Positions 1 through 52,650 of a stretch of 64,000 nt of DNA are shown piece by piece. Under the pieces are notes generated by a model that was not told the origin of the DNA, did no database searches, and was given only the letters and a program-made list of their open reading frames with translations. Numbering within the stretch: position 1 is the first letter of the stretch; each line of letters opens with the position of its first letter. The stretch spans positions 23,599,686 to 23,663,685 of the forward strand of contig OY804585.1 in NCBI GenBank assembly GCA_963680875.1, written 5' to 3'. The position numbers and the translations under genes were made by a program. This DNA comes from Bathymodiolus brooksi (Eukaryota; Mollusca; Bivalvia; Mytilida; Modiolidae).

Positions 1-1000
1 ACCAAGTTTCGGTTCATTTGGCCAAGCGGTTTCAGAGGAGAAGATTATTTAAAATGTGTATAGAGATAACTCAATTTTGAATACAGATATCTATATTTAA
101 ACAAGAGATATCTTTCTTTTAAACAGAAGATATTTTAGAACTCGACCAATCAGAAACAAGAATTGCCTGTGGTGGCCATGTTTGTTAACCAATTGGGACA
201 AAATTAGCACTCTTTATAGAGGACCTTCCATAGATGCTTCCTACCAAGTTTCGGTTCATTTGGACAAGCGGTTTCAAAGGAGAAGATTTTTTTTAAATCG
301 GCCTACCAGAAACAAGAATTGCCTGTGGCGGCCATGTTTGTTACTGGATCCGGACGAAATGAGCAATCTTTACAGAGGACCTTCCATAGATGCTTCCTAC
401 CAAATTTCAGTTTATTTGGGAAAGCGGTTTCAGAGGAGAAGATTTTTTAGAAATCAACCAATCAGAAACAAGAATGGCCTGTGGTGGCCATGTTTGTTAA
501 CGGATCGGAACTAAATGAGCAATTTTGATAGAGGATCTTCCAAGGATGCTTCCTACCAAGTTTTGATTCATTTGGACTGGCGGTTTCAGAGGAGAAGATT
601 TTTTTAGAAATCAACCAATCAGAAACAAGAATGGCCTGTGGCAGCCATGTTTGTTAACAGATCGGGACGAAATGAGCAATCTTTATAGAAGACCTTTCAT
701 AGATGCTTCCTACCAAGTTTCGGTTCATTTGGCCAAGCAGCTTTAGAGGAGAAGATTTTAAAAAATCGGCCAATCAGAAACAAGAATTGCCTGTGGCGGC
801 CATGTTTGTTATTGGATCAGGACAAAATCAGCAATCTTGATAGAGGACCTTCCATAGATGCTTCCTACCAAGTTTCAGTTCATTTGGCTGAGGGGTTTCA
901 GAGAAGAAGATTAAAATGTGAAAAGTTAACGACGACGGATGCCAAGTGATGGCAAAAGCTCACATTGCCTTTAGCAAGGTGAGCTAAAAACAGTTTCTTT
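1..1000 (-). repeat. Dispersed repeat with about 155-bp internal period
   Basis: GATGCTTCCTACCAA recurs near 233, 386, 547, 701 and 855, with CCTGTGGCGGCCATGTTTG once per period. The right end (about 915-1000) is the reverse complement of the AGCTCACC...GGTCAGGTGAGC family head with GACGACGGATGCCAAGTGAT. The 110-residue ORF at 182-514 is just this repeat read in frame. Confidence 0.8.
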
Positions 1001-1354
1001 AAATTTTGTATAAATTGTAAGTGTGTTCTGTGAACTACTGTTTTGTTTTGACATCTTGTATTTATTAAAACAAAGTTTAATGTTTTTTATAGCAACAAAC
1101 ATTTTCTACTTTTGTTGTGTTGCATTCTGTATTTTCAATTTTGATTTTTTTTCTGTGATGAAAAACCTGAATTATTCTGAGTTCCACCTTCTTGACTTCA
1201 TACTGTATTTTGAGAGATACAAAACATAATTTATCTTATCTATCTATACATATATATCCATATTGTTTGGTAGGGTTTGGTGAATAAATATAATCTAAAT
1301 TTAAATTCTGTGTTGTGATGTCCAATCCGATTTCCGCATAAAACGATGTTCAGT

Positions 1355-1555
1355 ACGTCTTTACCTCCAGTTGTTTGTAGGAGGGATCATGTCTTATTTA
1401 TGTTATTTGTGTTTGTTTGCACATAGTGGTGTCTTGTGTTATATTTTTGCTTTGTTTTTCTTCGACTTATATATCCTAGGTTGCCAGTTTCTCTGGATTG
1501 TTCATTTTTGATTATCCCTTCGGTATTCTCTAACGTTTATTAAATATAGCATGTT
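1355..1555. repeat. Dispersed repeat, second copy at 51015-51225
   Basis: Both copies share CCAGTTGTTTGT, GTTGCCAGTTTCTCTGGATTG-type sequence, CCCTTCGGTATTCT/CCCTTCAGTATTCT and TAACGTTTATT in the same order. Its class is unknown. Confidence 0.75.
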
Positions 1556-1651
1556 TACGCCTAAGATGATACCTCTAATTCATACAAGCTTGTGTCTGTA
1601 TGCCCATAATATATATTTTCTATCCCTTCCAGTACTTCTTGTTCTTCATGA

Positions 1652-1823
1652 GGATTAGCTAATACAGTATGCTAAAAATAAAACAGAGGCTTAAGCTAAT
1701 ACAGTATGCTAAAAATAAAGCAGAGGATTAGCTAATACAGCATGCTAAAAATAAAATAGAGGATTAGCTAATACAGTGTGCTAAAAATAAAACAGAAGAT
1801 TAGCTAATACAGTGTGCTAAATT
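1652..1823. repeat. 36-bp tandem repeat, about 5 units
   Basis: Repeats of TTAGCTAATACAGTATGCTA followed by AAAATAAAACAGAGGA. Confidence 0.88.
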
Positions 1824-1904
1824 AAAATGAAACAAAATTTAAATGATATAGTTTTCCTATTTAATTATGAGTCAAGAAAAACATGATATCATTTGTGTCA
1901 GTAC

Positions 1905-2285
1905 TTATATCAGTGATTGCATGGTTGTTCTTTCAATGCCAACTGAGAAAAATCTTTCAATTACATCATGACGAGAACAAGATACATACAATGAGATGAT
2001 GATGTCCCCTCCTGTATATACTAGATCAACAGGCTTGGATGGATTTTCATAGTTTTACCTCACTGAAACAAGTCTGTGGGTAGTCATGTTGCTCTACTCG
2101 GAAAAATTATCCTCTTTTCCTAGCCAACCAGTCTTTGTTTTTACTCCTTAATGCTGCGTGCTTAGCAAAGAATCAGCAAACAACAAGTTTATAGTCTTTG
2201 GTTTTATCCAACTGGGGCTTGAACCCACAATCTACCGCTCTTGAGGCAAGCACGTTAACCAACGCACCACTGGTGTGATCTAATA
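1905..2285 (-). mobile_element. tRNA-derived SINE (family 1), minus copy
   Basis: Read on the minus strand: a tRNA-like head with a B-box-like GGGTTCAAGCCC at the right end, then the body with TTAGCTAAGCACGC-like and GCTAGC-like blocks, then the AACAACAATCAC-type tail. Confidence 0.7.
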
Positions 2286-2370
2286 ATAATGTTGATGTAT
2301 TCATTAGATGTTAGAATGTAGTTTGATAAAATAAAATTTTGTAAAATCTAACAAACACTTAATTTTAATA

Positions 2371-2923
2371 TGGTTGTTTCGATTCATATCCATTCCGTCA
2401 AAATTTTGTTATTTTCGTCCGCCAGATCACATGATTTCGATGGAATGATCAGCATTGAACTTCCGGTGTCAATGTATACAACAAAAACTCCATTCGATTT
2501 GTGCCGTTTTAATGTTCGATCCTCAACTTAATAAAATCTTAACATTTTCTGTAAAAAACAGATATCAATTAAATTATTTTATTTGTATCAAAGATTTCAA
2601 TGTAGAGACAATTACTTCTTTAAAATTAAATTTGCTTTCTTTCTTTATTTGCGGCTGTCAGCATCAAAGGAAAACAATCTGCCTTTATGTATATATTTCT
2701 GATATCAGACCAATAGTGGGGTACCGAACACCAGTATTTATTCAGCCGTTTCCTTGGAGTCTCCATATTACAATTACTTATAATCTACCGCATCTACGAC
2801 TATGATATGCTGACGTTGTCACAGTAATAGCATAAACACCGGAAGTCGTCTTCCGAGCATTTCAGACGTCAAGACACGAAAAAGACAGAACGTGGTCGGA
2901 ATTGACATGATTCGAAACAACCG
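2371..2923. mobile_element. 553-bp TIR element flanked by TA (copy 1)
   Basis: Terminal inverted repeats of about 30 bp: GGTTGTTTCGATTCATATCC on the left, its imperfect complement GATTCGAAACAACC on the right. TA lies at both borders, suggesting Tc1/mariner-type insertion. Its ORF (2455-2805, about 116 aa) is largely preserved in copy 2 at 12385-12940. Confidence 0.82.
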
Positions 2924-2934
2924 TATTGAATTTT

Positions 2935-3640
2935 GATTAAATTGCAGTAATGTGATATGTCAATGAATATAAAAAAAAAAGCATGTTTACACAATACAAG
3001 ACAATATATACTACTAATTGTACCTTATACTTGGTTACAGCTGGTAGATCTCCAGTAAATGAATCATGGTTAATCTGTTCATCTGCTGGTGAGGTAAATG
3101 AATCCTGAAAAAAAAATGTAACAATGATGTGTTATTGATGACAGAATAAATAATGCAGGACTTGATAATAGTAGATTTTAATGAGAATTCATGACGGTTT
3201 GATTGATGTCTTTGTTGTCTTGAATGTCATTTCATACCATGAGAAAAACCTTTCTGTACGATATTTATTTTAAAAAAACAATTGCAATCAATCAATCAAT
3301 CCTAATTAAATTAAAGGGCTATACCAGGAGCATCTTCGCTGGCCAAAGTTAAGTTTCGCCTCCCTTCCTCTTAACTCTTGGCAGCTAGCGTTATCCAGAT
3401 TTTTGTGGTAACAAATGACATTTTTAACTGCATGCAACCAGCAATAGATGCAACCAATCAGAATGTGTGTTGCAAAAACATGTGTTTTGTAGCATGTGTA
3501 GCAAAAAAAAAGAAAAAAGCACAGAATAATATTTGGATCAGTTTAAATCACAGATCCAAACCCACTACAACTAATCAGTTTTCCATTTATATATATGTAA
3601 ATACATTACTTTTTTTATTGATTAAATTGTAAATATTATA
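2935..3640. other. Upstream intergenic stretch, nothing recognised
   Basis: AT-rich with a short AATC tetranucleotide run near 3286-3300. ORFs are short and resemble no family. Confidence 0.4.
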
Positions 3641-3675
3641 TATGGTCTGTTCACGTCGATGCATAGTCGTCACAA

Positions 3676-3966
3676 TTGATGTACATGTACCGTAGATGTA
3701 GAGAAGTAAAGACATGCAGATTGTGCAAGCTAGATGTGGAAAATGAGATCCACTTTCTTTTGGAGTGTCCCTCACTAGTCAACACTAGGAGGGAGATTCT
3801 GGATCAAATTGAATCTTGCTTCTCTAACCTTAAATTTTTGGACATTAAAAGTAAATTTGTCTGGCTTCTTTCAGCAGATGATCACTACATTTATAATCAG
3901 TTATACGCTTTATTAACAAAATTATATAATAAGAGAAATGATATTTTAAGCAGTAACACCCACTAA
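3676..3966 (+). pseudogene. LINE ORF2 C-terminal zinc-knuckle fragment
   Basis: CRLCKLDVENEIHFLLECP is a C-x2-C-x8-H-x4-C motif typical of the C-terminus of non-LTR retrotransposon ORF2, followed by the usual helical tail and stop. The reverse transcriptase part is missing. Confidence 0.75.
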
Positions 3967-4059
3967 TTAGGGATAATAATACTTATATTTAGTAAATTAT
4001 TAAATAACTTTTTTTTGTTTTTTTTGATGCATCATGCTGCTACTATTTTTTTTTATAGT

Positions 4060-5760
4060 ATCTGTTTCTGTTTCTGCCATTTGATTGCCTCCTTCATCAT
4101 ATTGAAGATTATGCAATTTTGATTTTTGTGTGGCATGCCCAACGAATAGTGAAGCCAAAATTTAAATCAGTTTCCAAATAGATGATAATAAATAATAACA
4201 AAATTAAATTTACAATTTACAATTAAAACTATATACAGTTGTCACTGTCTGGACTATAGGGACGCAATCCTTGCCTTAAAGGCCTCAGGTGTGTTCATCT
4301 CAACAATGTCTGGAGCTACTAGGTTCCAGTCTTGTACTGTTCTTGGAAAGAATGACATTTTCCTGGTGTCAATACGGGAGGATGGTATCTGGATTGACCT
4401 GTTGTGTGCTTGTCTGGTTTTTCGGCCTGGTGGAATTAGCCTGTTTTCCTTGTTGATGGCTACAAGTTCTCTGTCGATTTTATACAGCATCACAAGTTTA
4501 GCGTCCTTCTTCTGTCTGCAAGTGGTCTCCATTTTAGTCTTTGTATGATGTTGCTTACACTAGATCTATTTCTGTGATTGTTTGCTACATATCTAGCAGC
4601 TCTTCTCTGCACTGCCTCCACCTTGTTTATATCAGTTTGTGTATCGGTCCCAGACTGTACTAGCATATTCTACTAGTGGACGTGCAAGAGTGAAATATGC
4701 TTGTTCTTTTATCCTGATTGATGGGGTTTTCAGGTTTATACACAGAAAGCCAAAAATTTTATTTGCTTTGCTGGTAATAGAATTTATGTGCTGATCCCAT
4801 TGTAATTTGTTTGTGAACGTGAAGCCTAAATATTTGGCGGATGTACATGACTCTAGCATATGCCTGTGGAGTTGGTATTTGGCATCAATTGTTTTCTTTT
4901 TGTTGGTTACTCTGAGTACTGTCACCAGTGTGCATTTATCAGAGTGGAATTTCATGCACCATTCATTTTCCCAATGTCCCAGCTTATCTAGATCTTTTTG
5001 TAGAGTTTCAGCATCGTTGTTGTTGAATATTGTCAGGTAAGCTATTGTGTCATCGGCGAAGAGTCTTACTGTTGATGTTAGTCTTGATTGGAGGTCGTTT
5101 ATGTAGTAGATGAAGAGCCCTGGACCTAGGACGGAGCCTTGGGGAACTCCTGAATCCACACTGACTGCATCAGATAGAGATCCATCAATTACTACTTACA
5201 GGTTCTTACAGGTCCGTTTCTGAGTGCTGGCTGTCAACCACTATGCTCAGTTCCTTCTCTTCATCAATTTCAATTTCTTTTCCGGTTGTGAGGTTGGATT
5301 CGTAGTTGCATAGCAAATCCTACTACAGATTGTTTACTTTTTGCAAGCCAGCTTTGTATCCACCTGACTGATTTTCCTATATTACCATAATGCTGCAGTT
5401 TGTGTATGAGTAAGCTATGTTTTACTTTGTCAAAAGCCTTAGCAAAGTCTAATATGAGGATATCTGTTTGTTGGCCTTCTTGTAAGTTCTTGGAGATGTC
5501 ATCCATGAATTCAATGAGTTGCATTTCACAGGAGTGGCCCTTTCGAAATCCATGTTGTAGTGGATACAGGATATTATTTTCTTCTCCATGATTTTACTGG
5601 CCAATATATGCTCCATAATTTTACAACAGACTGATGTTAAGGATATTGGTCTGTAGTTTTCAGCCAACAACTTTTGACCTTTCTTGTAGACAGGCGAGAC
5701 GTTTGCAATGCGCCAGTCATCCGGGGTACTACTAGAACTCTGCGGATTGAATGGGTCTCT
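4060..5760 (-). mobile_element. Jockey-like non-LTR retrotransposon, degraded copy 1
   Basis: Minus-strand fragments in order: AENYRPISLTSVCCKIMEH (RT motif 1), DILILDFAKAFDKVKHSLLI (RT motif A), SGVPQGSVLGPGLFIYYIND (motif B), RLFADDTIAYL (catalytic FADD box), then a C-terminal block ending near 4254. FADD rather than YADD suits the jockey clade. The ORF is broken by frameshifts and stops, so the copy is dead. Confidence 0.9.
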
Positions 5761-5788
5761 GTGTATTTGGTAAAACTAAAATACAACC

Positions 5789-7336
5789 ATTATAACCGGC
5801 GTGACTTTTTACCCAAATACACCCAAATACTAAGGGGGAAACGATTCACCATATGTACCGCAATTATTTTGGGGACAATTCGACTCACGATATGTGGAGG
5901 CCGTTTACGATACAAACAATATGATGCTCATTTTTTTTAAAAAAAGTAGTGTTGAACTTCCGTTTTCTTCTTTTGGTGATCATTTAATTAATATTTTGAG
6001 AAAAGTGAATCGATTAATTTACGCTTTTAAAATTAATTAATCAAATATCAAATATTTATAATTTCCGCTAGTACACGTGTACGTAAGCGACCTCATATAA
6101 AAAAAAACATGGCAGCGCCCATGTCGACCAGCATGGACTTCAAGGAATAGTTACAGTTTCCTATAAAACATATTGTGATATGTATCGTAATACATATCAA
6201 ATATCGCGATACGTATCGCTTGTTGAAAAAGTGCATCGTTACACTGACCCCTAACCAAATACAACTTCAAATTATATTATTTCTATTATTTTGAGATGTT
6301 TTATGAATAATGAATGATTTATTAGCTTCTCTATCGTTATTTTTTCATGAATTTCAACAAAATAGTCAGGTTTTTACGGACAATATCAAACGATCCCGAT
6401 CTCAGTCGGGTCGTTTACAATCACGAATATACCCAAATATACATTAAAATTTCGCCTTTCAAAAGTCTGATATATAAAATTATTTTATATTTTTACAGAA
6501 ATTCTGATACTGAACACAATTCTAGTCTTTTTTAAGACTGATGCAGTTGATTTAAGGTGATTGCTATGTGAGCAAGTGGTATGTCTAATCACCGAAAAAA
6601 AAGGAGCATACTGATCATTTCCCGTTTTCATATATATTTTTATTCATATTAAAAAAGAAGAAAAGGAATAAGATAAATAAATAAAATAACTAAAAGAGTG
6701 TTGGAAGAAATATATTTGTTGTATGTAAGTAACACATACCATATGAATTTTGAGTGTGCTTGGGTACATTTGTATTTGTTGGAAGCTGCCATGTTGTATC
6801 GATGTTTATACATTGTAATAGTAATATCATTTTGATTACTCTTGTGACAAAGTTATGAAATTTGAATTTTTTTTATGAAAAATAATTCATATAGAACCTT
6901 TAGCTGATAAAGGACAAAGTCCTTTTAACGGTAAGCTGTCCGATTTTTCCTCCTGTATATTGATAGCCAAATATCTGTTCACCGGAAGTTTAAAAAAAAT
7001 AGATCAATTGATATTTAGAAACACAAAAGAAATATATTTCAATGAAAAATTCCCAATTCTTTAATTATTTACTCTATGCAAAATCGAAATAAACTTGAAA
7101 TAAAAAAATCTCTTTCTACGAAACTCTTGACAGAAGAGCGGCGTAGGTAAAATGAACGGAACAGCCATAACAAATTGGCTACAAAATTCATTCAGAATAA
7201 AAGATAATAATGTGTATGAATCATCGCATTATTGAAATTTTAGGACTTCGTCCTTCAAACAGGTTGCCTGTCTCATATTACAATAAATACGATTTTATGG
7301 TGTATTTGGGTAAAAAGTCACACCCCATTATAACTA
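5789..7336. mobile_element. About 1.55-kb element with terminal inverted repeats
   Basis: GTGACTTTTTACCCAAATAC near 5801 is matched by GTATTTGGGTAAAAAGTCAC near 7303-7322. TTATAA lies just outside both. No transposase was seen, so it is non-autonomous. A segment near 6296-6425 recurs at 9658-9782. Confidence 0.75.
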
Positions 7337-7429
7337 TATTTCTTACTAAATGTGATTTTTTTTTTGCATTGTCCTATCCAATGAAAAAATTATTATGTGA
7401 ATCGATTGTACACTGTGATTTTTATTGAT

Positions 7430-7992
7430 TATACAGCTCATTGTGGGCGTCTTGATTGACAATAAAGCATTTGTTGTTGTTGCAAGAAGAGCGACGGAGC
7501 CTAGAAGTAAGATAATATTTTGATTAAAATCTTTCCATCTATGTTTTAGAGTTCAATGAAGCTAAAAATTATAAATGTAATAGAAGAGAAAGAATAAGGC
7601 CTTAAAAAATTCCACCCATGAACAAAACATATTGACATTATTGACCACAACCCTCTCACAAAGTGACGTTTTTTACAAAAAAAGAATTGATGTCAATCGA
7701 TAAACCTGTTTTCCAATCAACGACTTGAACTTTTTCTTGATGTCCAGACTAATTGTAGACATTATTGTGTTGATTTTAATCTTAGAATCTCTTCATTTTG
7801 TAATTCAAACATATTCGATTTATTTTTTGATGTCATCTACCGGAAGCTGTAAGGGGAGATAAATCCACTTTTAAGAAATTGTTGTCTCCCTTTTGTTTAT
7901 GTTTAACCGGGAATATGCAAACTCGACAAAAAATCAATTTCTCAATGTCCAGAAATACTTAAAGACCAAAGCAAAGCTTAAATAAACTCGAT
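7430..7992 (+). other. CHD1L 5' flank
   Basis: The 5' leader and promoter presumably lie here. No clear TATA box or initiator can be defended. The only notable word is a GTTGTTGTT run near 7472. Confidence 0.35.
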
Positions 7993-47970
<39,978 letters not shown>

Positions 47971-48129
47971 TTACTAGTGACGTAGTGTTATCTTATAGTG
48001 TAAAATACAATATTCTGTTTACTCAAATTATTTTGTAGTGCAGACAAATTTTGCCTTAGCGGTCACCTTGAATATGATGTCACCTGCTGTAGACGGTCAT
48101 TTTAAATCATCAAACATTACAACACAAGC

Positions 48130-49390
48130 TCTAATGAGCTTTTAAATCCGACATAAGAATATGCATATATAAACAATAAAACAAAAACATGCACACAATA
48201 TTTGTTTAAAAAAAAAACAAAACAAAAACATTGTCATATTAAAATTTTCTATGAAATTTCAAACCAAATTAAAATATGAAAGCAATTTAAAACACAGCAG
48301 TAGCAGAAGCATAATTTAAAAGCACATTATATATTGATGTGAATAAACAAAAAGCATGGATAAAATGAGACAAATAGAAATCAAATTTTTTTAAATCACA
48401 TGCATCTATATCTAAAAATATTAAAAGATAAAGCAAAAAAGTATGAAAATAATTTAACATCATGCACAGAAGCTGCAGTGACATGAGCTGCCATTCCAAG
48501 AGTTTATTAAACTCTTAAATTGATTGAAAAATGTTTCTTTCCTGAAATGGTCTGGCAGCTCATTCCAAGTTTTTGAAGCATAGTATCTAAAAGAGTTCAA
48601 TCCATACCGGGTAGTCTTGACTGTTGGTATATGTGCTGTATTGCTGTACCTAAAATTATATTTATTATTTTTTTAAGTTACAAGATCATGTAGATATTGA
48701 GGGGTTTCCTTATTTATAATTTTAAATGTTTCAATAGCTATTGTATGTATACGCCTAATTTTTAGAGAAGGTAATTTTGATTTAGCCAGAAGTTCTTCAT
48801 ATGTGGAGTGGTTTTCATTATATATAAATTTTAGTGCTCTCTCTTGAATTTTTTCCATCTTTTTAGTATTGGCTTCAGAACAAAAATGCCAAATTACTGG
48901 GCATTAGTTAAAGTTTGATAGAATAAATGAGTGATATATAGTTAATTTGCCTAATCTATTTAAATATTTTCCCATTCTTTTTAATACATTAAGTTGCCTA
49001 GAAGCTTTTCTACAGATATTTGTGATGTGAGAGTTAAATTTTAATTCATAATCAATTGTTACTCCAAGGAGCTTAACTTCATCCTCAGTTTTTATAATAT
49101 TGCCATTTAAATTAAAAGAAATATTTTTAGATTGTGTGTTTTTACCAATAGCAATTGCTTGGAATTTATCAGGATTCACTTTCATTTGATTTGAGGTAAA
49201 CCAATCTATTTTTCCAAGGTGTTTATAATTTTATCTAAATCGTAGCCAGAATATAATAATGTATTATCGTCTGCATAATTATATAGGGAACTGTCAGATA
49301 TGAAATAAAATATATCATTTATAAATATGTTAAAAAGTACTGGCTCTAAGATTGATCCCTGAGGTACGCCTGTTGAATACATGTCTGACT
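48130..49390 (-). mobile_element. CR1/L2-like LINE remnant
   Basis: Minus strand in order: GVPQGSILEPVLFNIFINDI, SLYNYADDNT (catalytic YADD), MKVNPDKFQAIAIGKN, VKLLGVTIDYELKFNSHI, RALKFIYNENHSTYEELL. It differs from the FADD-type jockey copies. Broken by stops. Confidence 0.85.
48175..48180 (+). terminator. Possible CHD1L poly(A) signal
   Basis: AATAAA lies about 205 nt after the CHD1L stop codon. The area grades into LINE remnant sequence, and other AATAAA hexamers lie further on, so this is tentative. Confidence 0.3.
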
Positions 49391-49394
49391 GTGA

Positions 49395-51010
49395 TCAGAA
49401 GTGTATTGATGTATGATATGTTGATAAACTAACATTCTACAGCAGAAATATTTACATTTTATTCATGTAGACTTAATTTTTTTATAAGCATTTGATTTTT
49501 ACATTGTCATTATTTACTATTGTGTGACAATTTTAGCTGACCTGATGCATTTTGTTGGTCAATTGTTTTCTTCAAACATGTCATATTTAAAACCCATATT
49601 AAACCAAAATGTGTTTCCCAAAATTATTTAGTATTATTTGGTAGTTTTTCATGGCAAATCCATTTCATGTTTACATTTTTCCTACAAAAGATTATTTATG
49701 TAACACACATTCTGATTGGTTGCAGCTATCACTGGCTGCATCCAATGAAATCTATCACTTTGTGACTACAAAAATCTGGCTAACCCTGCCATTAGTGAAG
49801 AGGAGTTGGAGGCGAATCATAACCCTTGGCTAGGGAAGATGATATTCCTAGTATCTACTGTAGGAAATGTTCTATACACATGTAGTATTACATAAATATT
49901 GTAATTTTGCTTTGAGTTATTCAAAAAGCGGTGGGTTATAGAAATTTAAGTTAGCGAGTTTCGACTACATGCTTCCTTTCACATAGATCATTCTTTTGTT
50001 TGTAGTCATGTTTTTTACAATAAGGCAGCTACTACATACAGGTATCACAGATTTTGTGCTTGCAATTTTGTTGGTATTTGAAATTTTATTATTAAGAATG
50101 TTATTATTACTTATGTATGCAATGGGTCATCAATAACCTCTCCTCCTTACAAGGTATTGCTTATTAGGAGCTTCTATGCTTTGTTTCCTACATGCAAAGA
50201 GAGAGGAATTCTCCATACACAAGACACTCAATTGTGTGCTGTTGTAGGAGGCGAGTTGTATATTTGTTTTGTCCTGTTATTTTGTAAATCAGTTAGACCA
50301 GTCAGTCTTGTGGTTGGTAGAATAGTTGACCATCAATTCCTGCTCTTATCATCTAGTATATTATTGGGTGAATATAACAATGTTTTATAAATATTGGCTG
50401 AATCTTAGCAATGAAAATTAGTGTAGTTAATATGATGTCATTTTTTTTTTTTTTTTTTTGTATTAGAGAATTTTTTCTGGTAGGTAACCTGGGAGAAATG
50501 TTATATTAAGTTGATCAAATTGTTTTGTGTTAATCAATAAACTGTTAAATAATAATATAATCATGAAGACAATATGTTTTTACTTTGAGTTAACGATGCG
50601 TTGTATATGTAATCTTTATTATTTATATTTGGTAGTTAGAAAATATTGCCACAAATTATCTTTTTTATTTTTGTTTATTTTTCATAATACTTTGTTGAAA
50701 ACTTTAATATCTGTGATACAAATAAACCATTTTTGTAGTTTTGTCGTTTATTGATTATGTTGTGAGTTTTTGGGGGATTAATATAACGCCACTTTCAACA
50801 ATGCTTCAGTTATATCGTGGTTCTTTGTGGACGAAACAAGAATGCTCCATTCCTGATTGCCTCTTTAGTTTTCTGTCAGGTTTATTTATGGATAAAGAAA
50901 TAAATTTGAAAATATTTAATAACTAATACATGTAGTTACTTTGATGAAACAGTTACTAAAACTAAGTGTTTTTGAAGGCATGATTCAGTCTTTGTTTAAT
51001 TTTTAATTTG
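49395..51010. other. Intergenic stretch, nothing recognised
   Basis: AT-rich, with a poly-T run near 50441-50459. A short SINE family 2 tail complement (AACGCCACTTTCAACAATGC) is near 50786. ORFs under 80 residues with no family resemblance. Confidence 0.4.
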
Positions 51011-51014
51011 AAAA

Positions 51015-51225
51015 ATGTTCAATTCCTCTTTACCCCCAGTTGTTTGTGGGAGGGCTCATGACATAATTACCTTATTTGTGTCTAGTGGTGTTCCAACACA
51101 TATTGTGTTGTGTTTTTGTTTTGTTTGTCTTTGTCTTGTGTACCCTATGTTGTCAGTTTCTCTGGATTGTCTATTTTGTATTGCCCCTTCAGTATTCTGT
51201 AACGTTTATTTACAAGGCAACACTT
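51015..51225. repeat. Dispersed repeat, paired with 1355-1555
   Basis: TACCCCCAGTTGTTTGTGGG, GTCAGTTTCTCTGGATTGTC and CCCCTTCAGTATTCTGTAAC, in the same order as the other copy. Confidence 0.75.
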
Positions 51226-51759
51226 GAAAAGCATTCAGTAATTTAAGCCTTTAGAAATATACTGAACAAGATCTTGTGAGCAACACAATCCATTATCTGG
51301 GGGAGAATGGTGATTAAGCTGACCTATCATTATGATATTTACTGGGGTTTTTTACCAGTGAGTTACAAGATAAAGTTAAAATACCAATTTGGATAAACAA
51401 TTCTGAAAAATACAATCCAAACAGACAACACACAGCATTGAAGCAAAAAATTCAATATAAATATATAAATGAAATAACAAGAAACCGTACACCACCCCCA
51501 CCCCCAATAATAATTAGGAGAAACCAGAGCACATAGCTCACTATCAGGTGTGTTAGACTTATAAATTGAAAAGTATATATACATGTGTTTTTTATCAGGA
51601 AATAATGTTTACTGACATACATGTAAGTCGCCACAAAATTGATGAAAATTGCCAAAACCCTGATTAAACAAACATTCAATTTGTCAATATTCTAGATTTC
51701 AAAACAGAAAAAGCACTATGGAGGCAAAATATCAAGACACCCAAACAGAAAACAAAAAT

Positions 51760-51995
51760 GGCAGCAAACAAAGACTAAAAATTCGTGTTTGCTGCTTTCC
51801 CGGCTAAGTACTCATCATTAGGTAGTAAACGCAAAGAATGGTTGGTTCACAATCAGGATAATGTGTCGGAGTGGAACGACACGTCTACCAGCACTTGTTT
51901 CTGTGAACTAGCATAATAAAAAAAATGTAACTTGTTCTCGCCATGATATAGCTGAAAAATGTTAATTTGGCATTAAACAATAATCACCCTAATAG
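51760..51995 (+). mobile_element. SINE family 1, head-truncated
   Basis: Body from GTTTGCTGCTTTCCCGGCTA to the tail TTGGCATTAAACAATAATCA. Confidence 0.72.
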
Positions 51996-52061
51996 ATATA
52001 ATACAAGTATGATCTGGGATAAATAACAAGGTTGATATTCCCAGCTATAATTCTTAAATCT

Positions 52062-52318
52062 GGTTTGGTTTATGGTGGTTAACGCCACTTTCAACAATAT
52101 TTCAGTTATGTCGTGGCGGGCAGTTTTATTAGCGGAGGATACCGGAGTTCCCAGAGAAAATCGCCGATCTGTCGCAATTCACTGACAAACTTTATCACAT
52201 AAAGTTGTATTGAGTACACTTCGCCATGAGTCGGATTCAAACTCACAACTTCAGTTGCGATAGGCACTGATTGAATAGGTAGTTGTAAATCCAACTGCCA
52301 CGACGGCCCCTCTTAGAT
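52062..52318 (-). mobile_element. SINE family 2, minus
   Basis: Full-length complement. It faces the plus copy at 52380-52650, forming a 60-bp-spaced inverted pair. Confidence 0.8.
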
Positions 52319-52379
52319 CTGCAAAATAAATTTAGAAATAAAAAATCGAAAGTCGCCTTGTAATAGAATAAATATACTG

Positions 52380-52650
52380 AGGGTCGTCGTGGTCGTGTTC
52401 GTATGGTATTTGGATTTACAACTACCTATGTAATCAGTGCCTATCACCACTAACGTTGTGAGTTCGAAGCTTGCTCATGATGAGGTGTACTCAATACAAC
52501 ATTTTGTGATAAAGTTTGCCAGTGACTTGCGGCAGGTCAATGGTCTTCTTCGGGTACTCTGGTTTCCTCCGCCAATAAAACTAACCGCCACAATATACCC
52601 GGTAACTGAAACACTTTTGAAAGTGGCGTTAAGCACCATAACCCTTAAAC
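52380..52650 (+). mobile_element. SINE family 2
   Basis: GGGTCGTCGTGGTCGTGTTC head, GTGAGTTCGAAGCTTGCTCA B-box side, AAAGTGGCGTTAAGCACCAT tail. Confidence 0.8.

Noticed and set aside
182..514. 110-residue ORF with repeated [11 protein letters not shown]
   Set aside because: It is translation of the 155-bp-period dispersed repeat; neighbouring units carry stops.
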